Assembly (NCBI RefSeq): GCF_014643595.1
Contig: NZ_BMJT01000006.1
Coordinates: 150,399-214,398, forward strand
Source: Lysinibacillus alkalisoli
GTDB lineage: Bacteria; Bacillota; Bacilli; Bacillales_A; Planococcaceae
DNA length: 64,000 bases
Direction of reading: 5' to 3'
Shown here piece after piece: positions 8,599 to 18,595 of this stretch. Positions within the stretch are counted from its first letter, which is position 1. Every line of letters begins with the position of its first letter. A program made the translations under genes and the position numbers. The notes beneath the pieces are model-generated. The model was given only the letters and a program-made list of their open reading frames with translations. It ran no database searches and was not told the DNA's origin.

Positions 8599-9501
8599 CT
8601 ATTGAAAATAAAGGGAATATAAGTCTTGTAAAGTAATCGGGCCAACATGAATATTTGTCACTTGATGCCCTTGTAAAAAATCAATAATTTCCCCCACTGA
8701 ATGATTGGAGGCTTGTGAGAGATAACATAAGGTAGTACCATTCGGTAACGTTTGTACATCGCTATTTACAAATTGTTGAGTCAATGCTTTAGCAAGCTGT
8801 GTTGTGGCATCTTCCATACGAATGGTTGCTTTTGCTGTTGTTGCCACTAACGGCAATAAATCGGCCGCTAATTGTAATTGCCCACCTACTAAAAAGAAAA
8901 TACGATCGGCATATTTCTCTAGGTTCTCCAGTAAATGCGATGCAATAATAATCGTTTTACCTTCTGCTTTTTTTTGCAACAGTATTTGTGAGATTAATTC
9001 TACATGTGTAGGGTCTAAACCATTCATGACTTCGTCCATTAGCATAATGGGTGTATCTGCTACAATTTGCATAGCAAAACATAAGCGTTGACGCATACCT
9101 AATGAATACGTGCCTGTCTTTTTATTAACGTAACTAGCCATGCCTAATTGTTCAATCGTTTTTTCAATAAGTGATGGCGAACTCCCCCACATCACACTAT
9201 ACATTTTTAAATGCTCTTTACCTGATAAATGAGGATATAAATCGCTTTGATCAGGCATCATTGACATTTGTTGGTGTATATACACTTCATTCTTCTTCGT
9301 CGTATATTGCCATTTCTCCTGTAAAATTACACGTCCTTGATGAGGTTTAACGTAATTCATCATGACGTTCATTAAGGTTGACTTACCTGTGCCATTAGGT
9401 GCTACTAGCCCAATAATCTCGCCTTTATGAAACGTCATGCTAATATTTTGCAACACTTGCTTCGTGCCAAATTGCACGGTGATTTGCTGTAATTCAATCA
9501 T
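8599..9501 (-). CDS. ABC transporter ATP-binding protein
   Basis: A 300-residue ATPase with Walker A APNGTGKST (about residues 35-43), signature YSLGMRQRL (LSGGQ variant), Walker B PIMLMDEVMNGLD and the switch histidine in IIIASHLLENLE. It is the energy-coupling subunit for the two membrane proteins encoded upstream on the same strand; gaps of 12 and 6 bases indicate a single operon. The composition (one ATPase plus two ABC-2-like membrane proteins) is typical of bacteriocin or antibiotic efflux and immunity transporters, but the substrate is unknown. Confidence 0.9.
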   Translation of the reverse strand: MIELQQITVQFGTKQVLQNISMTFHKGEIIGLVAPNGTGKSTLMNVMMNYVKPHQGRVILQEKWQYTTKKNEVYIHQQMSMMPDQSDLYPHLSGKEHLKMYSVMWGSSPSLIEKTIEQLGMASYVNKKTGTYSLGMRQRLCFAMQIVADTPIMLMDEVMNGLDPTHVELISQILLQKKAEGKTIIIASHLLENLEKYADRIFFLVGGQLQLAADLLPLVATTAKATIRMEDATTQLAKALTQQFVNSDVQTLPNGTTLCYLSQASNHSVGEIIDFLQGHQVTNIHVGPITLQDLYSLYFQ

Positions 9502-9513
9502 TCTCTATCCCTC

Positions 9514-10704
9514 CTACATCCAATGACATCGTTTATTGTGACTGCATATTTTAATCAATATGGCTAATACAACAGCGCATAGGCTTAAAACAAGTATGCC
9601 CTGTGTCACTTGTAAACCTGGCGTATTATATAAAAAGTTACGATAACCTGTGACAATATCGCCAACTCTTATAAAACTAGTAGGTAACCATTCTACAGGA
9701 CGATAAGGCCCTATTTCGCGTTCGTAATAAAAGAACTCTAGCGTCATAAATAATGCGCCTATTACCAAAATAATAAACTCGTTTTTAAACACAATACTTA
9801 TGAGGAGCACAAGTAAAATTGTCATCACGATTAGGAGCAATACTAATAACAATGATTGCCCAATCGCCACACCTAAAGGAACTGTAGTGAAATGACGCCC
9901 ACTATGCTCAAAAATAGGAACTGCTAAAGACAGTCGACCAAGTCCTTGTTGCATGGCAATTATACTAAAACTAATACCTACAGGAAGCAGTAAGAGGAGA
10001 GAGCCAATTAAAGCTACTATGCCTTTCATGCATAAACGATACCACTCTGAAACAGGGAAACCACGCAATATAGTACGATATGCTCTATCCTTTAAAACAA
10101 TGTCTACACTTAATAATAAGCTGAAACCGAGTATAATAAAGGGTAAGAATGTTTGTAAACTGCGTTGTAACGTTTGCCAAGCCGTTTGCTCATTTAAAAT
10201 TGGTAGAGTGAGCGCTTTATTATTTTCAGCATAGGCTGTGTATCGACTAGCTTCTCTTAAATAGCCGTATCTGCCATCTTCACGTGCAAATAAATTACCA
10301 TACGTATAATATAAAGGATGGTAAAAGAACATCTCACCATTAGCAGGGTAAATTAACTCATCTGAAAAGGTGTACCACTCTCCCGTGGCTTGAGCATAGG
10401 CGTGGTAATCTTTTTGTGCTAAAGCATCTAATCTGGCTTTATCTAACGCATTCCAATCGGTAAAAACAGCTAAAGCAAAACGAACTGTGGGATGTGTAAA
10501 TGCTGTAACCTCTGTCGTATCAATGAAATGTTGCCGTGTATCATAACGTGCTTGAATTTCTTTTTCGTTCACTTGCTCAATAGGGTCATATTGAGGTGCT
10601 AGTGTCACGGCATAGTAAATGGCTAAACATAGCATAATGACATATAACGCAATATTTTTTTTATTAGTAAAAAATTGTGTCAGCTCTAATTTAAAATAAC
10701 CCAT
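9514..10704 (-). CDS. ABC-2 type transporter membrane subunit
   Basis: A 396-residue protein with one N-terminal span, a large extracytoplasmic loop of about 130 residues, then five or six spans. This is the ABC2_membrane topology also seen in the adjacent gene, so the two are probably paralogous halves of one permease. It is preceded by AGGGGTGAG. Confidence 0.8.
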   Translation of the reverse strand: MGYFKLELTQFFTNKKNIALYVIMLCLAIYYAVTLAPQYDPIEQVNEKEIQARYDTRQHFIDTTEVTAFTHPTVRFALAVFTDWNALDKARLDALAQKDYHAYAQATGEWYTFSDELIYPANGEMFFYHPLYYTYGNLFAREDGRYGYLREASRYTAYAENNKALTLPILNEQTAWQTLQRSLQTFLPFIILGFSLLLSVDIVLKDRAYRTILRGFPVSEWYRLCMKGIVALIGSLLLLLPVGISFSIIAMQQGLGRLSLAVPIFEHSGRHFTTVPLGVAIGQSLLLVLLLIVMTILLVLLISIVFKNEFIILVIGALFMTLEFFYYEREIGPYRPVEWLPTSFIRVGDIVTGYRNFLYNTPGLQVTQGILVLSLCAVVLAILIKICSHNKRCHWM

Positions 10705-10710
10705 CGTATC

Positions 10711-11808
10711 TCACCCCTTCTGATCCCATATTGATGTAAATAAAAAGCGGATAGCTAAGGCTAATAACAGAATGCTAATGCTTATTGTGATTACACCATT
10801 CATTACGATTAAAGTAGGCTTCTCTCCCGTTACTAAACTAGCCACGTCCACATAATTAAAGGGATACCATACTGCATGGTTACGCACATAGGGCACTAAC
10901 ATCGGTAAGAGCCACAAAAGCATTTGCGTAAATATCGTTATATAATGATTTTTATATAACAAATTCAATATAATGGTTGTTAATATAACAAATAAGGCGA
11001 TTAACATAAAGTAACCCATATATAATAAAATAACTTGGTATATTGGCCATGTAACAAACTCACCTGTATAAATAGCAACAGGATACTGTGCGTTGCTTGT
11101 GCCTTGCCATAACATCAACCCCATACTCACCACTAGGATTTGAATCATAAGCAGTCCTATGAACCCCCATGAAATAATAGCTTTTGACCAAATATATTGA
11201 CCAACTGTCACAGGATAACCTCGCAATAAAGTGGCATGTGTAAAATCATCAATTACTGTAGTTGAACTATAGATTACTAAAACAATAAACCATATCCCAC
11301 TTAATAAAGACATAATAAATAAAATAAAAGGATAATAGGTTAAATGATTTTCCTCAATAGCGATATGCTGTTTTTGCATACTTTCAGAAAAGGCAAGTTG
11401 TCGTTTATTTTGTGCAGATGTCGGTAAATTATTTTGCACCACTTCATATCCCTCGATTTGCTGTGCCTTCTCACGTAATTGCGTTAGCTTAATGGAACTA
11501 TCCCAATACACTTCAATCCGGTTCATGCGCAGCGCCATAGCTTGGCGAGCGGCCTCCTGCTTTTGCAAGACTAAATTAGTATATAAATCGTCCTCATCAA
11601 ATGTGAGGTCATCCGCAATTTGGAATTTACTAAGTGCCACTGTAATAGATTGTCGTTCGACAGCGGTTTCACGTTCTTTATCCCCAATATGCAAAGTATG
11701 TATGTAAATGACACTGCCACATAATACGACTAAAACGGCGACTGCAGCAAAAATATTGCGTGTTGATGTACGCTCTAACATAAATTGTGTACGCAACATA
11801 TTTAACAT
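10711..11808 (-). CDS. ABC-2 type transporter membrane subunit
   Basis: A 365-residue protein with the same plan as its downstream neighbour: one N-terminal span, an outside loop of about 120 residues and a C-terminal bundle of five or six spans. It is first in the three-gene operon, with GGAGGTG before the ATG. A divergent AraC regulator begins about 100 bases away and may control the operon. Confidence 0.8.
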   Translation of the reverse strand: MLNMLRTQFMLERTSTRNIFAAVAVLVVLCGSVIYIHTLHIGDKERETAVERQSITVALSKFQIADDLTFDEDDLYTNLVLQKQEAARQAMALRMNRIEVYWDSSIKLTQLREKAQQIEGYEVVQNNLPTSAQNKRQLAFSESMQKQHIAIEENHLTYYPFILFIMSLLSGIWFIVLVIYSSTTVIDDFTHATLLRGYPVTVGQYIWSKAIISWGFIGLLMIQILVVSMGLMLWQGTSNAQYPVAIYTGEFVTWPIYQVILLYMGYFMLIALFVILTTIILNLLYKNHYITIFTQMLLWLLPMLVPYVRNHAVWYPFNYVDVASLVTGEKPTLIVMNGVITISISILLLALAIRFLFTSIWDQKG

Positions 11809-11916
11809 TGGTCACACCTCCATATATTTCTCTCTTATTATTGCGTATAATCAAAATATTCAATCGATCATACACAAGCTTTTTTATTATACCTAATTTT
11901 ATATCGAGGTGTTACT

Positions 11917-12597
11917 ATGTTTCCTATTGAATTTGAGAAAGACTATGTCAGTTTTCATACCAAAAACGTGCAAGCGGAACAACATCAGCATTATTATATC
12001 CAAATCACAGTAGCCCTTACAGAGCCCTTTCATGTGAAGACGGCTACACAAAATGAGCACACACATGCTGTTATCATCCAAGCAAATTACCCACATACTT
12101 TAACAAGTAAAGGGCCCTTGCTCTTTTTACTCATTAACCCTGAGTCCTTGTTAGGTGAAGCTATACAGCAACTCACTCAGCAACCACTGACCCCATTTTC
12201 ATTGCGTCAAAACCCTTGTACTAGCAAACAACTCATCCTGTGGCTTACCACACAATACACACCATATAAACAGGGGTTAGATGATCGTATACAACTCGTC
12301 TTACAAGCACTACAACAGCATGATGTCACTACTTTTAATATTGCACATTTAGCTAGGTGTGTATTTTTATCAGAAAGTCGGCTATCTCATCTTTTTAAAG
12401 AACAAGTGGGTATTTCTATGCGCAGTTATTTTGTACATGAAAAATTAAAAACAGCTTTTTGGTTGGTATGCCAAAATTACTCTTTAACAGATGCTGCTGT
12501 TGCTGCTGGCTTTTCAAGCGCTTCTCACTTTACTCGTACAGCTAAAGAAAAGCTTGGAGTAACGCCACGTGATATTAAAAAGATAGCATCTATGTGA
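11917..12597 (+). CDS. AraC family transcriptional regulator
   Basis: A 226-residue regulator with an N-terminal sensor of about 120 residues and a C-terminal AraC DNA-binding domain (FNIAHLARCVFLSESRLSHL, then AAVAAGFSSASHFTRTAKEKLG and a closing GVTPRDIKK). It is divergent from the ABC operon, and their roughly 100-base intergenic region holds both promoters. Regulation of that transporter is the natural guess. Confidence 0.85.
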   Translation: MFPIEFEKDYVSFHTKNVQAEQHQHYYIQITVALTEPFHVKTATQNEHTHAVIIQANYPHTLTSKGPLLFLLINPESLLGEAIQQLTQQPLTPFSLRQNPCTSKQLILWLTTQYTPYKQGLDDRIQLVLQALQQHDVTTFNIAHLARCVFLSESRLSHLFKEQVGISMRSYFVHEKLKTAFWLVCQNYSLTDAAVAAGFSSASHFTRTAKEKLGVTPRDIKKIASM

Positions 12598-12649
12598 AAG
12601 TATTTTGCATAGCCTTTACGCTATGCTTATTGATAAGAGGTGAGCATAA

Positions 12650-13354
12650 ATGAAACAATATTTAGAAGAAACGGTGATGCTAAATTATGATCATCCAACC
12701 ATTCAAACGCTAATTCAACAACAACATTGGCAATCATTAGACGGTATACCACAAATTGCAGCCATTTATGATTATGTGCGCAACCAGATTGTATTTGGTT
12801 ATAATGTGCGTGATGATTTATGTGCATCTCAAGTGTTAGCAGATGGCTATGGGCAGTGTAATACTAAAACAACATTACTCATGGCTCTGCTACGTGCTGT
12901 TGGTATTCCTTGTCGCATACGTGGCTTTTATATCCACAAAACAATGCAAAAAGGGGCACTAACTGGCATTGTTTATTTCTTTGCTCCTCAAAAAATTGTC
13001 CATGCTTGGACAGAGGTCTATGTGAATAACTCTTGGGTTGCACTTGAAGGGGTTATTGTGGATGATTGTTTTTTACAATATGCTAAACCTAAACTACAAG
13101 CTAAAAATGGTGGCCTTTTAGGTTATGGCATTGCTGTTGACTTGCAAGATACCTTTGATGTTGATTTTTGTGGTAAAAGCACGTATATCCAAAGTTATGC
13201 TATTACAGATGAGCTTGGCATATTTTCTAGTCCCGACTTATTTTTTGCACAGTATCACAATACACCTACATGGATTAAACAGCGCCTCTTTGCTATTTTA
13301 CGCAAACGTATTAACCAACGACTAACTGTAATGCGCAATACGATCAAAAGGTGA
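12650..13354 (+). CDS. Transglutaminase-like domain protein
   Basis: A 234-residue cytosolic protein with a transglutaminase/protease-like core. The catalytic cysteine lies in DGYGQCNTKTTLLMALLRAVG (about residue 75), the histidine in HAWTEVYV, and an acidic residue follows in the next strand. Such domains often act as peptidases, and the substrate is unknown. There is no signal peptide. GAGGTGAGC precedes the ATG. Confidence 0.82.
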   Translation: MKQYLEETVMLNYDHPTIQTLIQQQHWQSLDGIPQIAAIYDYVRNQIVFGYNVRDDLCASQVLADGYGQCNTKTTLLMALLRAVGIPCRIRGFYIHKTMQKGALTGIVYFFAPQKIVHAWTEVYVNNSWVALEGVIVDDCFLQYAKPKLQAKNGGLLGYGIAVDLQDTFDVDFCGKSTYIQSYAITDELGIFSSPDLFFAQYHNTPTWIKQRLFAILRKRINQRLTVMRNTIKR

Positions 13355-13384
13355 GGCCATGAAAAGCGCCCCACCTTTTGATCG
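13341..13384. terminator. Convergent hairpin between the transglutaminase-like and siderophore genes
   Basis: A perfect 13-bp inverted repeat (CGATCAAAAGGTG) overlaps the end of the plus-strand gene. It lacks a long U-run, so termination strength is uncertain. Confidence 0.55.
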
Positions 13385-13394
13385 TATTCAACAT

Positions 13395-14372
13395 TTAGTC
13401 TTCGATATCCATTAGTTTTTGTGCAATAACGCGTACAGCAAGAATACTCGCTGAGTTTAAAGAACCATTATAAATATAAACATGATTATTTTTCACAGCG
13501 TCTAGTGATTGCCACGTTTGTAAGCTTGCTACATTAGCAATCGTTGCCTCCGCTACTTTTTCATCGTGTTGTACAATAATATAATCTGGATTCATCTCAC
13601 CTAAACCCTCTAGTGACAATGCTTCTGCCTCTTCTGGGTATAATTCAGGTGCTTTTAAACCAAAGCTATCCTCTTTATAGTAGACGGCATTTTTACTACC
13701 TTGTGCAATAAAATCTTTGCCATCTGCGCGTAATACAGCAAATGTTTTGTCCATTTTATCGCCTAACTTAGTACGTGTTTCATTGACAAGTTCTTCTGTC
13801 TCTGCAATATATTCATCTGCTAATGACTCTTTACCTACTAACGCTGCAATGAAGCGTGTTGTGTTTTGCCATGTATCTGTGTAATCAATTTGTATGACAG
13901 GTGCGATTTTTACTAAGCTATCATAATTTTTATCGACTTGTCCTTTAAATGCAATGATGATATCTGGTTGTGCTTGTGCAATCATCTCCAGATTAGCCTC
14001 ACGCCCGCTACCTAAATCTATTACTTCTTCCTCCTTAAAAGGTGCTAATGTTTCATAATCCTCTAATGATTCGGCTGCACTTGTTGATGCGTAAGGTGTT
14101 TCTTCTAAGGCAAATAAATAATCCATATATAAAGGGTGCAATACAGCTACTTTTGTTGGCTTAGCTTCCAATGTAATTTCATTGTCTGCTGCATCTGTGA
14201 TTGTACGTGGCCATGCGGTATCTGTTGTTTGCTCCTCTTTATCACTTTGTGTAGCTTGCTGCTCTATTGATTTTGCTGCTGTGTTCTCTGTAGTTTTGTC
14301 GTCTTTCGAACAACCTGCTACTATACCTAATAAAAGAAAGGTAGCCAGAAATAAGAGGCTTAATTTTTTCAT
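13395..14372 (-). CDS. Iron-siderophore ABC transporter substrate-binding lipoprotein
   Basis: A 325-residue lipoprotein with a signal peptide and lipobox LGIVAGC (cysteine about residue 21), then a low-complexity linker and a type III periplasmic-binding fold of the FhuD/FecB class (TDAADNEITLEAKPTKVAVL, LGSGREANLEMIAQAQPDIIIA). It would capture ferric siderophore outside the membrane. A near-perfect Fur box lies 33 bases upstream, so iron repression is expected. No permease or ATPase genes are adjacent, so it must work with a transporter encoded elsewhere. Confidence 0.9.
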   Translation of the reverse strand: MKKLSLLFLATFLLLGIVAGCSKDDKTTENTAAKSIEQQATQSDKEEQTTDTAWPRTITDAADNEITLEAKPTKVAVLHPLYMDYLFALEETPYASTSAAESLEDYETLAPFKEEEVIDLGSGREANLEMIAQAQPDIIIAFKGQVDKNYDSLVKIAPVIQIDYTDTWQNTTRFIAALVGKESLADEYIAETEELVNETRTKLGDKMDKTFAVLRADGKDFIAQGSKNAVYYKEDSFGLKAPELYPEEAEALSLEGLGEMNPDYIIVQHDEKVAEATIANVASLQTWQSLDAVKNNHVYIYNGSLNSASILAVRVIAQKLMDIED

Positions 14373-14404
14373 ACGTGACGAACTCCTTTAATAAACTCTC
14401 TATA

Positions 14405-14423
14405 ATTGATAATGATTATCAAA
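14405..14423 (-). promoter_or_regulatory. Fur box
   Basis: The palindrome TGATAATGATTATCA (14407-14421) matches the Fur consensus core exactly and lies just upstream of the siderophore-binding lipoprotein gene. Confidence 0.9.
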
Positions 14424-14692
14424 TATAGGCGTATTAAGCATAGCATAGCTAAAAAAAATGTACATGCAACTTTATACAAGTGACTTGTACTTTTACATAG
14501 TGTTTTTATATTAATTAAAACGATTAATATCATATTAAAATCATAAATATATTAAAATGAAGGTTTTTCTCTCCTAATAATCTATTACCTTATCATTTAT
14601 GGAGTTAAAATTGGCGAAAGTTAGTCATATAATACCGGCAATTATGAATACCGTATAATACCTCTTTACGCTCTAGAGCATTTTCTTTATAA

Positions 14693-14709
14693 TTATAACT
14701 AGGTACTAA
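14693..14709. promoter_or_regulatory. Candidate FapR operator at fabZ
   Basis: The minus strand reads TTAGTACCTAGTTATAA, which by eye matches 15 of 17 positions of the FapR consensus TTAGTACCTDRTACTAA as I remember it. It lies about 25 bases before the fabZ ATG, a position where a repressor would block transcription. The remaining 270 bases up to the Fur box hold no gene that I can recognise. Confidence 0.6.
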
Positions 14710-14734
14710 TATCAAATACTAAGGAGCAATCATT

Positions 14735-15166
14735 ATGTTAAATACACAAGAGATTCAAGCTATTATTCCACATCGTTATCCCTTTTTATTAGTGGATCGT
14801 ATTTTAGAAGTTGAAGAGGGGAAGCATGCTGTTGGGATTAAAAATGTGACAGCTAACGAAGAATTTTTCAATGGCCATTTCCCTAATTATCCTGTAATGC
14901 CAGGTGTGTTAATTGTGGAAGCATTGGCACAAGTGAGCGCTGTTATCATGCTTATGAAAGAGGAAAACAAAGGGCAAATTGGTTTATTCGCAGGCATTGA
15001 TAAATGCCGATTCAAACGCCAAGTTGTGCCGGGTGACCAGTTACGTTTAGAAGTTACGATGACACGTACACGAGGAAAGATTGCTAAAGCAACGGCTGTA
15101 GCTACTGTTGAAGGTGAAGTGGCATGTGAGGCAGAAGTAACATTTGCATTAATGGATCAAGCTTAA
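14735..15166 (+). CDS. fabZ: 3-hydroxyacyl-ACP dehydratase FabZ
   Basis: A 143-residue hot-dog fold enzyme that dehydrates beta-hydroxyacyl-ACP in fatty acid elongation. The catalytic signature is present: [11 protein letters not shown] at about 13-23, [21 protein letters not shown] at about 46-66 with the catalytic histidine and glutamate, and a late [11 protein letters not shown]. Length and motifs are canonical. AAGGAG is 7 bases upstream. Confidence 0.97.
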   Translation: MLNTQEIQAIIPHRYPFLLVDRILEVEEGKHAVGIKNVTANEEFFNGHFPNYPVMPGVLIVEALAQVSAVIMLMKEENKGQIGLFAGIDKCRFKRQVVPGDQLRLEVTMTRTRGKIAKATAVATVEGEVACEAEVTFALMDQA

Positions 15167-15228
15167 CTACGAGTTGGCCACTTCTTAGCCATATACATGC
15201 AAAATAATAATTACCTAGTGGTCACTAA

Positions 15229-15264
15229 AAAACAGCAAACCGACATCTGTCACTTTGCTGTTTT
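15229..15264. terminator. Terminator between fabZ and the phosphatase gene
   Basis: The stem AAAACAGCAAA / TTTGCTGTTTT has poly-A and poly-T flanks, so it could serve both convergent genes. Confidence 0.8.
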
Positions 15265-15277
15265 CATTATCTATGCA

Positions 15278-15985
15278 TCATTTGTCTGTAGAAGGTATGG
15301 CATACGTTTGTACGATTTGTCCATCTTCACGAATTAACAAGCCATTTAACTGCCCACCATATACTGCGCCACCATCAATCGCGACATAACGCCCCTCATC
15401 ACCTAGCCAAATACGATTGGTTTCATCAGGATTAATATATTTTGTTGGTGTATGACCAAAAACATTGGTATAGCTTGTTTTATTTGGCAATGTATAATGC
15501 TCTCTAATCCAAATAAAGTCATCTTTTGCCGTAAGCTGCCAATCTTCAAGGCGCGTATCAAAGCCTGCATGTGTAAATAACACTTGGTTAAACACATAAA
15601 AGCGTTTACTCTTTGCTAAAAATGCCAATTCATCAGGCCTTTTTTGTGGAATTAAAGACACATACTCTTCAATAGGGCGCGCAAACTCCTCTGCTAGTAA
15701 AGATTGCAGTGTTGCCATACCACCATTGCGCTCATATCTTGACTGCGCCTCTTTAGGATAACGTAAAAAATCAAGTAGCATCTGATCGTGATTTCCCATC
15801 ACTACCGTTACTTTGTGAGTTTGTTGCAGCTGCATAATTTTTTGGAGCACCTCTAATGATTGTGGCCCACGATCAATCATATCCCCTAAAATGACTAATT
15901 CATCTTCTTGTTGCCAATAACTTAATAGTTGTTCAAAGCTCTCATACATCCCGTGAATATCACTTACAACAAATGCTTTTCTCAT
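15278..15985 (-). CDS. Metallophosphoesterase (PrpE/PP1-like serine/threonine phosphatase)
   Basis: A 235-residue calcineurin-type phosphoesterase. The three metal-binding blocks are visible: SDIHGMYESF (about 8-17), LGDMIDRGPQS (about 33-43) and MGNHDQML (about 62-69), with a late HAG and FGHTPT. Bis(5'-nucleosyl) tetraphosphate hydrolysis (PrpE-like) and protein-serine/threonine dephosphorylation are both possible. Confidence 0.87.
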   Translation of the reverse strand: MRKAFVVSDIHGMYESFEQLLSYWQQEDELVILGDMIDRGPQSLEVLQKIMQLQQTHKVTVVMGNHDQMLLDFLRYPKEAQSRYERNGGMATLQSLLAEEFARPIEEYVSLIPQKRPDELAFLAKSKRFYVFNQVLFTHAGFDTRLEDWQLTAKDDFIWIREHYTLPNKTSYTNVFGHTPTKYINPDETNRIWLGDEGRYVAIDGGAVYGGQLNGLLIREDGQIVQTYAIPSTDK

Positions 15986-16067
15986 AAAATCCCCCTATTG
16001 TCGTTACTTATGCTTTATCATCGGCTCTTTAGTATTGACTTTGTATTCTTTCCTCACATATTTTATC

Positions 16068-16099
16068 AAAAAAAGAGATGTTCACATAAAGAACACCTC
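16068..16099 (-). terminator. Terminator of the glycerophosphodiesterase gene
   Basis: On the minus strand a stem GTGTTC / GAACAT with a short loop is followed by a run of seven T. Confidence 0.65.
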
Positions 16100-16107
16100 C
16101 ACACCTA

Positions 16108-17880
16108 TTATAAATTCTCCTCGATTAAAAATTGCACCCGCTGTAACAATCCTTGATCTTCTTCATAAGAGTCACGCACTTTGACCGCTTCTGTTACATA
16201 ATTCGTAATTAAACCATATACATCTAAACGCATATAATGGTGCATTAAATCTTCTTGATTAACCGTCCATACAAAAATCTTTTTATCCGCTTCATCAGCT
16301 CTTTGCTTTAAAGACTTTGTGACAGAGAAATCTTCTAAACTTAAAAAATCAGCTGTAGTATCTGGAATCTCACCAATATTTAAGGCAATAATTTCACTTG
16401 TTGCAATTAAGGGGTCTAGCTCCTTCATCTTTTTCAAATGTTTAGGGTCTAACGATTGCACAACATAATCATAAGCCACATCTTTTTCTTGTAAAAGTTT
16501 TATCAAATTGGCTTCCATCTCTGGTGACTCATGCCCATAAATTTTTGTTTCGACAAGCAACTTCATGTCTAATTCTTTAGCACGGTCAATATAATCTTCA
16601 AATGTTGGTAAGGGCTCTTTAAATTTACCACTTGTTAATGTAACTTGCTCTAACTCAGCGAGCGTCATCTTACCAATGATATCACTTGAACCACCAAGAC
16701 GACGCAATGTTTTATCATGATAAACAACAAACTTTTTATCTTTTGTTTCTTGAATATCCATTTCAACCATCTCGGCTCCTGCTTTGTGCGCAGCCTCCAA
16801 ACTAGCAACTGTATTCTCTAATGCAACTGCGGCATAACCACGATGAGCAACAATTTTTGTTAGCGGCTGATATACGGTCTCTTTTAATGTACTAGTATGA
16901 ATGAAGGCAAAAATGATAAAGCCTGCTGCTAGCAACCAGCGATATTTTTTTGCATATTGTGTTAATGTCATCCCTTGATATGTGCTTACTACTTGCTGTT
17001 GGTCACCTCTTTCAATAATGGTTAATGCCTCTGTTAACATAGGTTGTAACAGAGCGCTTAATACAAAGGCAACACCTTGAATCAAGGTAAAACTAATACC
17101 TGCTAAAATGGGCAGTTGAATATGGGCATAATGTTCAGCAATAAATAAAGGCGCTAGACTGATTAGCGTAGTACATGTAATAATCAGTGAAAAACTCACT
17201 ACAATTAACAGCAAGCTCACTACAATTTTTATGACTTTACCTTTTGTGTTTTGCCAACTCAATTTTAATGATTTACGTAGTGATGCCTCTTTGTCTGTTG
17301 CAAAGTATAGTAAGGTGAAAATAAAACGCACATTTACATACAATACAAGCAATAAACTGACTAGCACAATAATTGCACCCATTGTTGTGTTCTCTAATTC
17401 ATCTGTAATAAATTTAGGGATTTGTAGTGAGGCTGTCCAAGAGGTGTTTAATCCTAGCGAAGCAATAGGCAACATAATTGCCATATACACCGTAAATAAT
17501 AAAAAATGCAAGCTAAAAAACTTTGGCAACTTCGCATTTAAATCACGAATGATCGTGCGAAACGTGAATTTTTCATTCGAACGTTGATACTTTGCTAATA
17601 AAAAATAATACCCAAACTCATAAAAAATAAAAAATGTTAATAAAAACAATAAAATCAATAAACAAACTAATGCGAGTGGGCTTGAGAGTAGTTGTACAAG
17701 ATTTGTGTTGGTAATACTAGATAACCCAGCCATCTCTAACATCGTGTAAAACAAAAATAACACAATAGGCAGTGCGATAAACCAACGAATACTTTGCAAT
17801 AAGATAAAGCCAAATAAATATTCTTTCGGGTTTGCTGTAATACGTTTCGCACTCATTTGCAATACGGAAAACATCTTCAT
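16108..17880 (-). CDS. Membrane-anchored glycerophosphodiester phosphodiesterase
   Basis: A 590-residue two-domain protein. Residues 1-330 form a membrane domain with about eight predicted spans, of the GlpQ-associated membrane type. Residues 340-590 are a GDPD TIM barrel opening VAHRGYAAVALENTVASLEAA, with EMVEMDIQETKDKKFVVYHD, so the catalytic HR, EN, E-D and H residues are all present. It would cleave glycerophosphodiesters or lipoteichoic acid-type polymers at the membrane. The start at 17880 has GAGGTG upstream; the GTG at 17889 is part of that site. Confidence 0.9.
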   Translation of the reverse strand: MKMFSVLQMSAKRITANPKEYLFGFILLQSIRWFIALPIVLFLFYTMLEMAGLSSITNTNLVQLLSSPLALVCLLILLFLLTFFIFYEFGYYFLLAKYQRSNEKFTFRTIIRDLNAKLPKFFSLHFLLFTVYMAIMLPIASLGLNTSWTASLQIPKFITDELENTTMGAIIVLVSLLLVLYVNVRFIFTLLYFATDKEASLRKSLKLSWQNTKGKVIKIVVSLLLIVVSFSLIITCTTLISLAPLFIAEHYAHIQLPILAGISFTLIQGVAFVLSALLQPMLTEALTIIERGDQQQVVSTYQGMTLTQYAKKYRWLLAAGFIIFAFIHTSTLKETVYQPLTKIVAHRGYAAVALENTVASLEAAHKAGAEMVEMDIQETKDKKFVVYHDKTLRRLGGSSDIIGKMTLAELEQVTLTSGKFKEPLPTFEDYIDRAKELDMKLLVETKIYGHESPEMEANLIKLLQEKDVAYDYVVQSLDPKHLKKMKELDPLIATSEIIALNIGEIPDTTADFLSLEDFSVTKSLKQRADEADKKIFVWTVNQEDLMHHYMRLDVYGLITNYVTEAVKVRDSYEEDQGLLQRVQFLIEENL

Positions 17881-18007
17881 TATTTTCACCTCAATAGTAT
17901 TTTACGTGATATATTTTATTTCTATCATACAAAAGAATGCATCAACTAACAGCTTAATTTTACAATAATTTTCAATAATACAAGATAACTTCATTCATAT
18001 CAGGCAT

Positions 18008-18046
18008 AAAAAAATACCACTGAATAGTTAACTCAGTAGTATTTTT
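18008..18046. terminator. Terminator downstream of the GNAT gene at 18107
   Basis: The stem AATACCACTGA / TCAGTAGTATT is flanked by A-run and T-run, so it can act on either strand. Confidence 0.75.
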
Positions 18047-18106
18047 ATTGTTCTCAAATGCAATAAAGTGTAAAAAATATTAGACAAATAAGCTTTCACC
18101 ATTGTA

Positions 18107-18583
18107 TTACAGCTTTGTTTTACTATAAATATATTGTTGAGCACCAAAGCGCTCCACTTGTTTGTCAATAGTCATGCCGATGCTCTCTAATAATCGACAA
18201 GATGCACGATTAGCACATTGCGTTTCGGCAATGATTTTATCTACTTTTAATTGCTCAAAAGCATAGTGCAATACCGCTAGGGCACATTGTTTAGCATACC
18301 CTTTTCCCCACCACTCTGGCAAAAATTGATAAGACAGCTCGTAATACTCACCATCATGATGTTGGTCTAAACAAATTAAGCCACATGCGGTGTTTGTCTG
18401 CTTTTCATAAACTGCCCAGTAATAAGGCATTGTCAAAAACTCTGCATAAATCACTTGGATTTGTGATTTTGTGCGTGTACCACCTAAATAGGCACGCACT
18501 TTATCATTTGTATATAATGCATGGATCAGTGCATCATGCGTCGCATCTAAAGATACTAATTTACAATTTTTTGTCGCTAACAT
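18107..18583 (-). CDS. GNAT family N-acetyltransferase
   Basis: A 158-residue RimJ/RimL-like acetyltransferase. The acetyl-CoA loop is in YQFLPEWWGKGYAKQCALAVL (about residues 84-104, WGKGYA replacing RGxGxA). AETQCANRASCRLLESIGM is the typical C-terminal block. The acceptor is unknown. Confidence 0.87.
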   Translation of the reverse strand: MLATKNCKLVSLDATHDALIHALYTNDKVRAYLGGTRTKSQIQVIYAEFLTMPYYWAVYEKQTNTACGLICLDQHHDGEYYELSYQFLPEWWGKGYAKQCALAVLHYAFEQLKVDKIIAETQCANRASCRLLESIGMTIDKQVERFGAQQYIYSKTKL

Positions 18584-18595
18584 ATTACACCTCTT

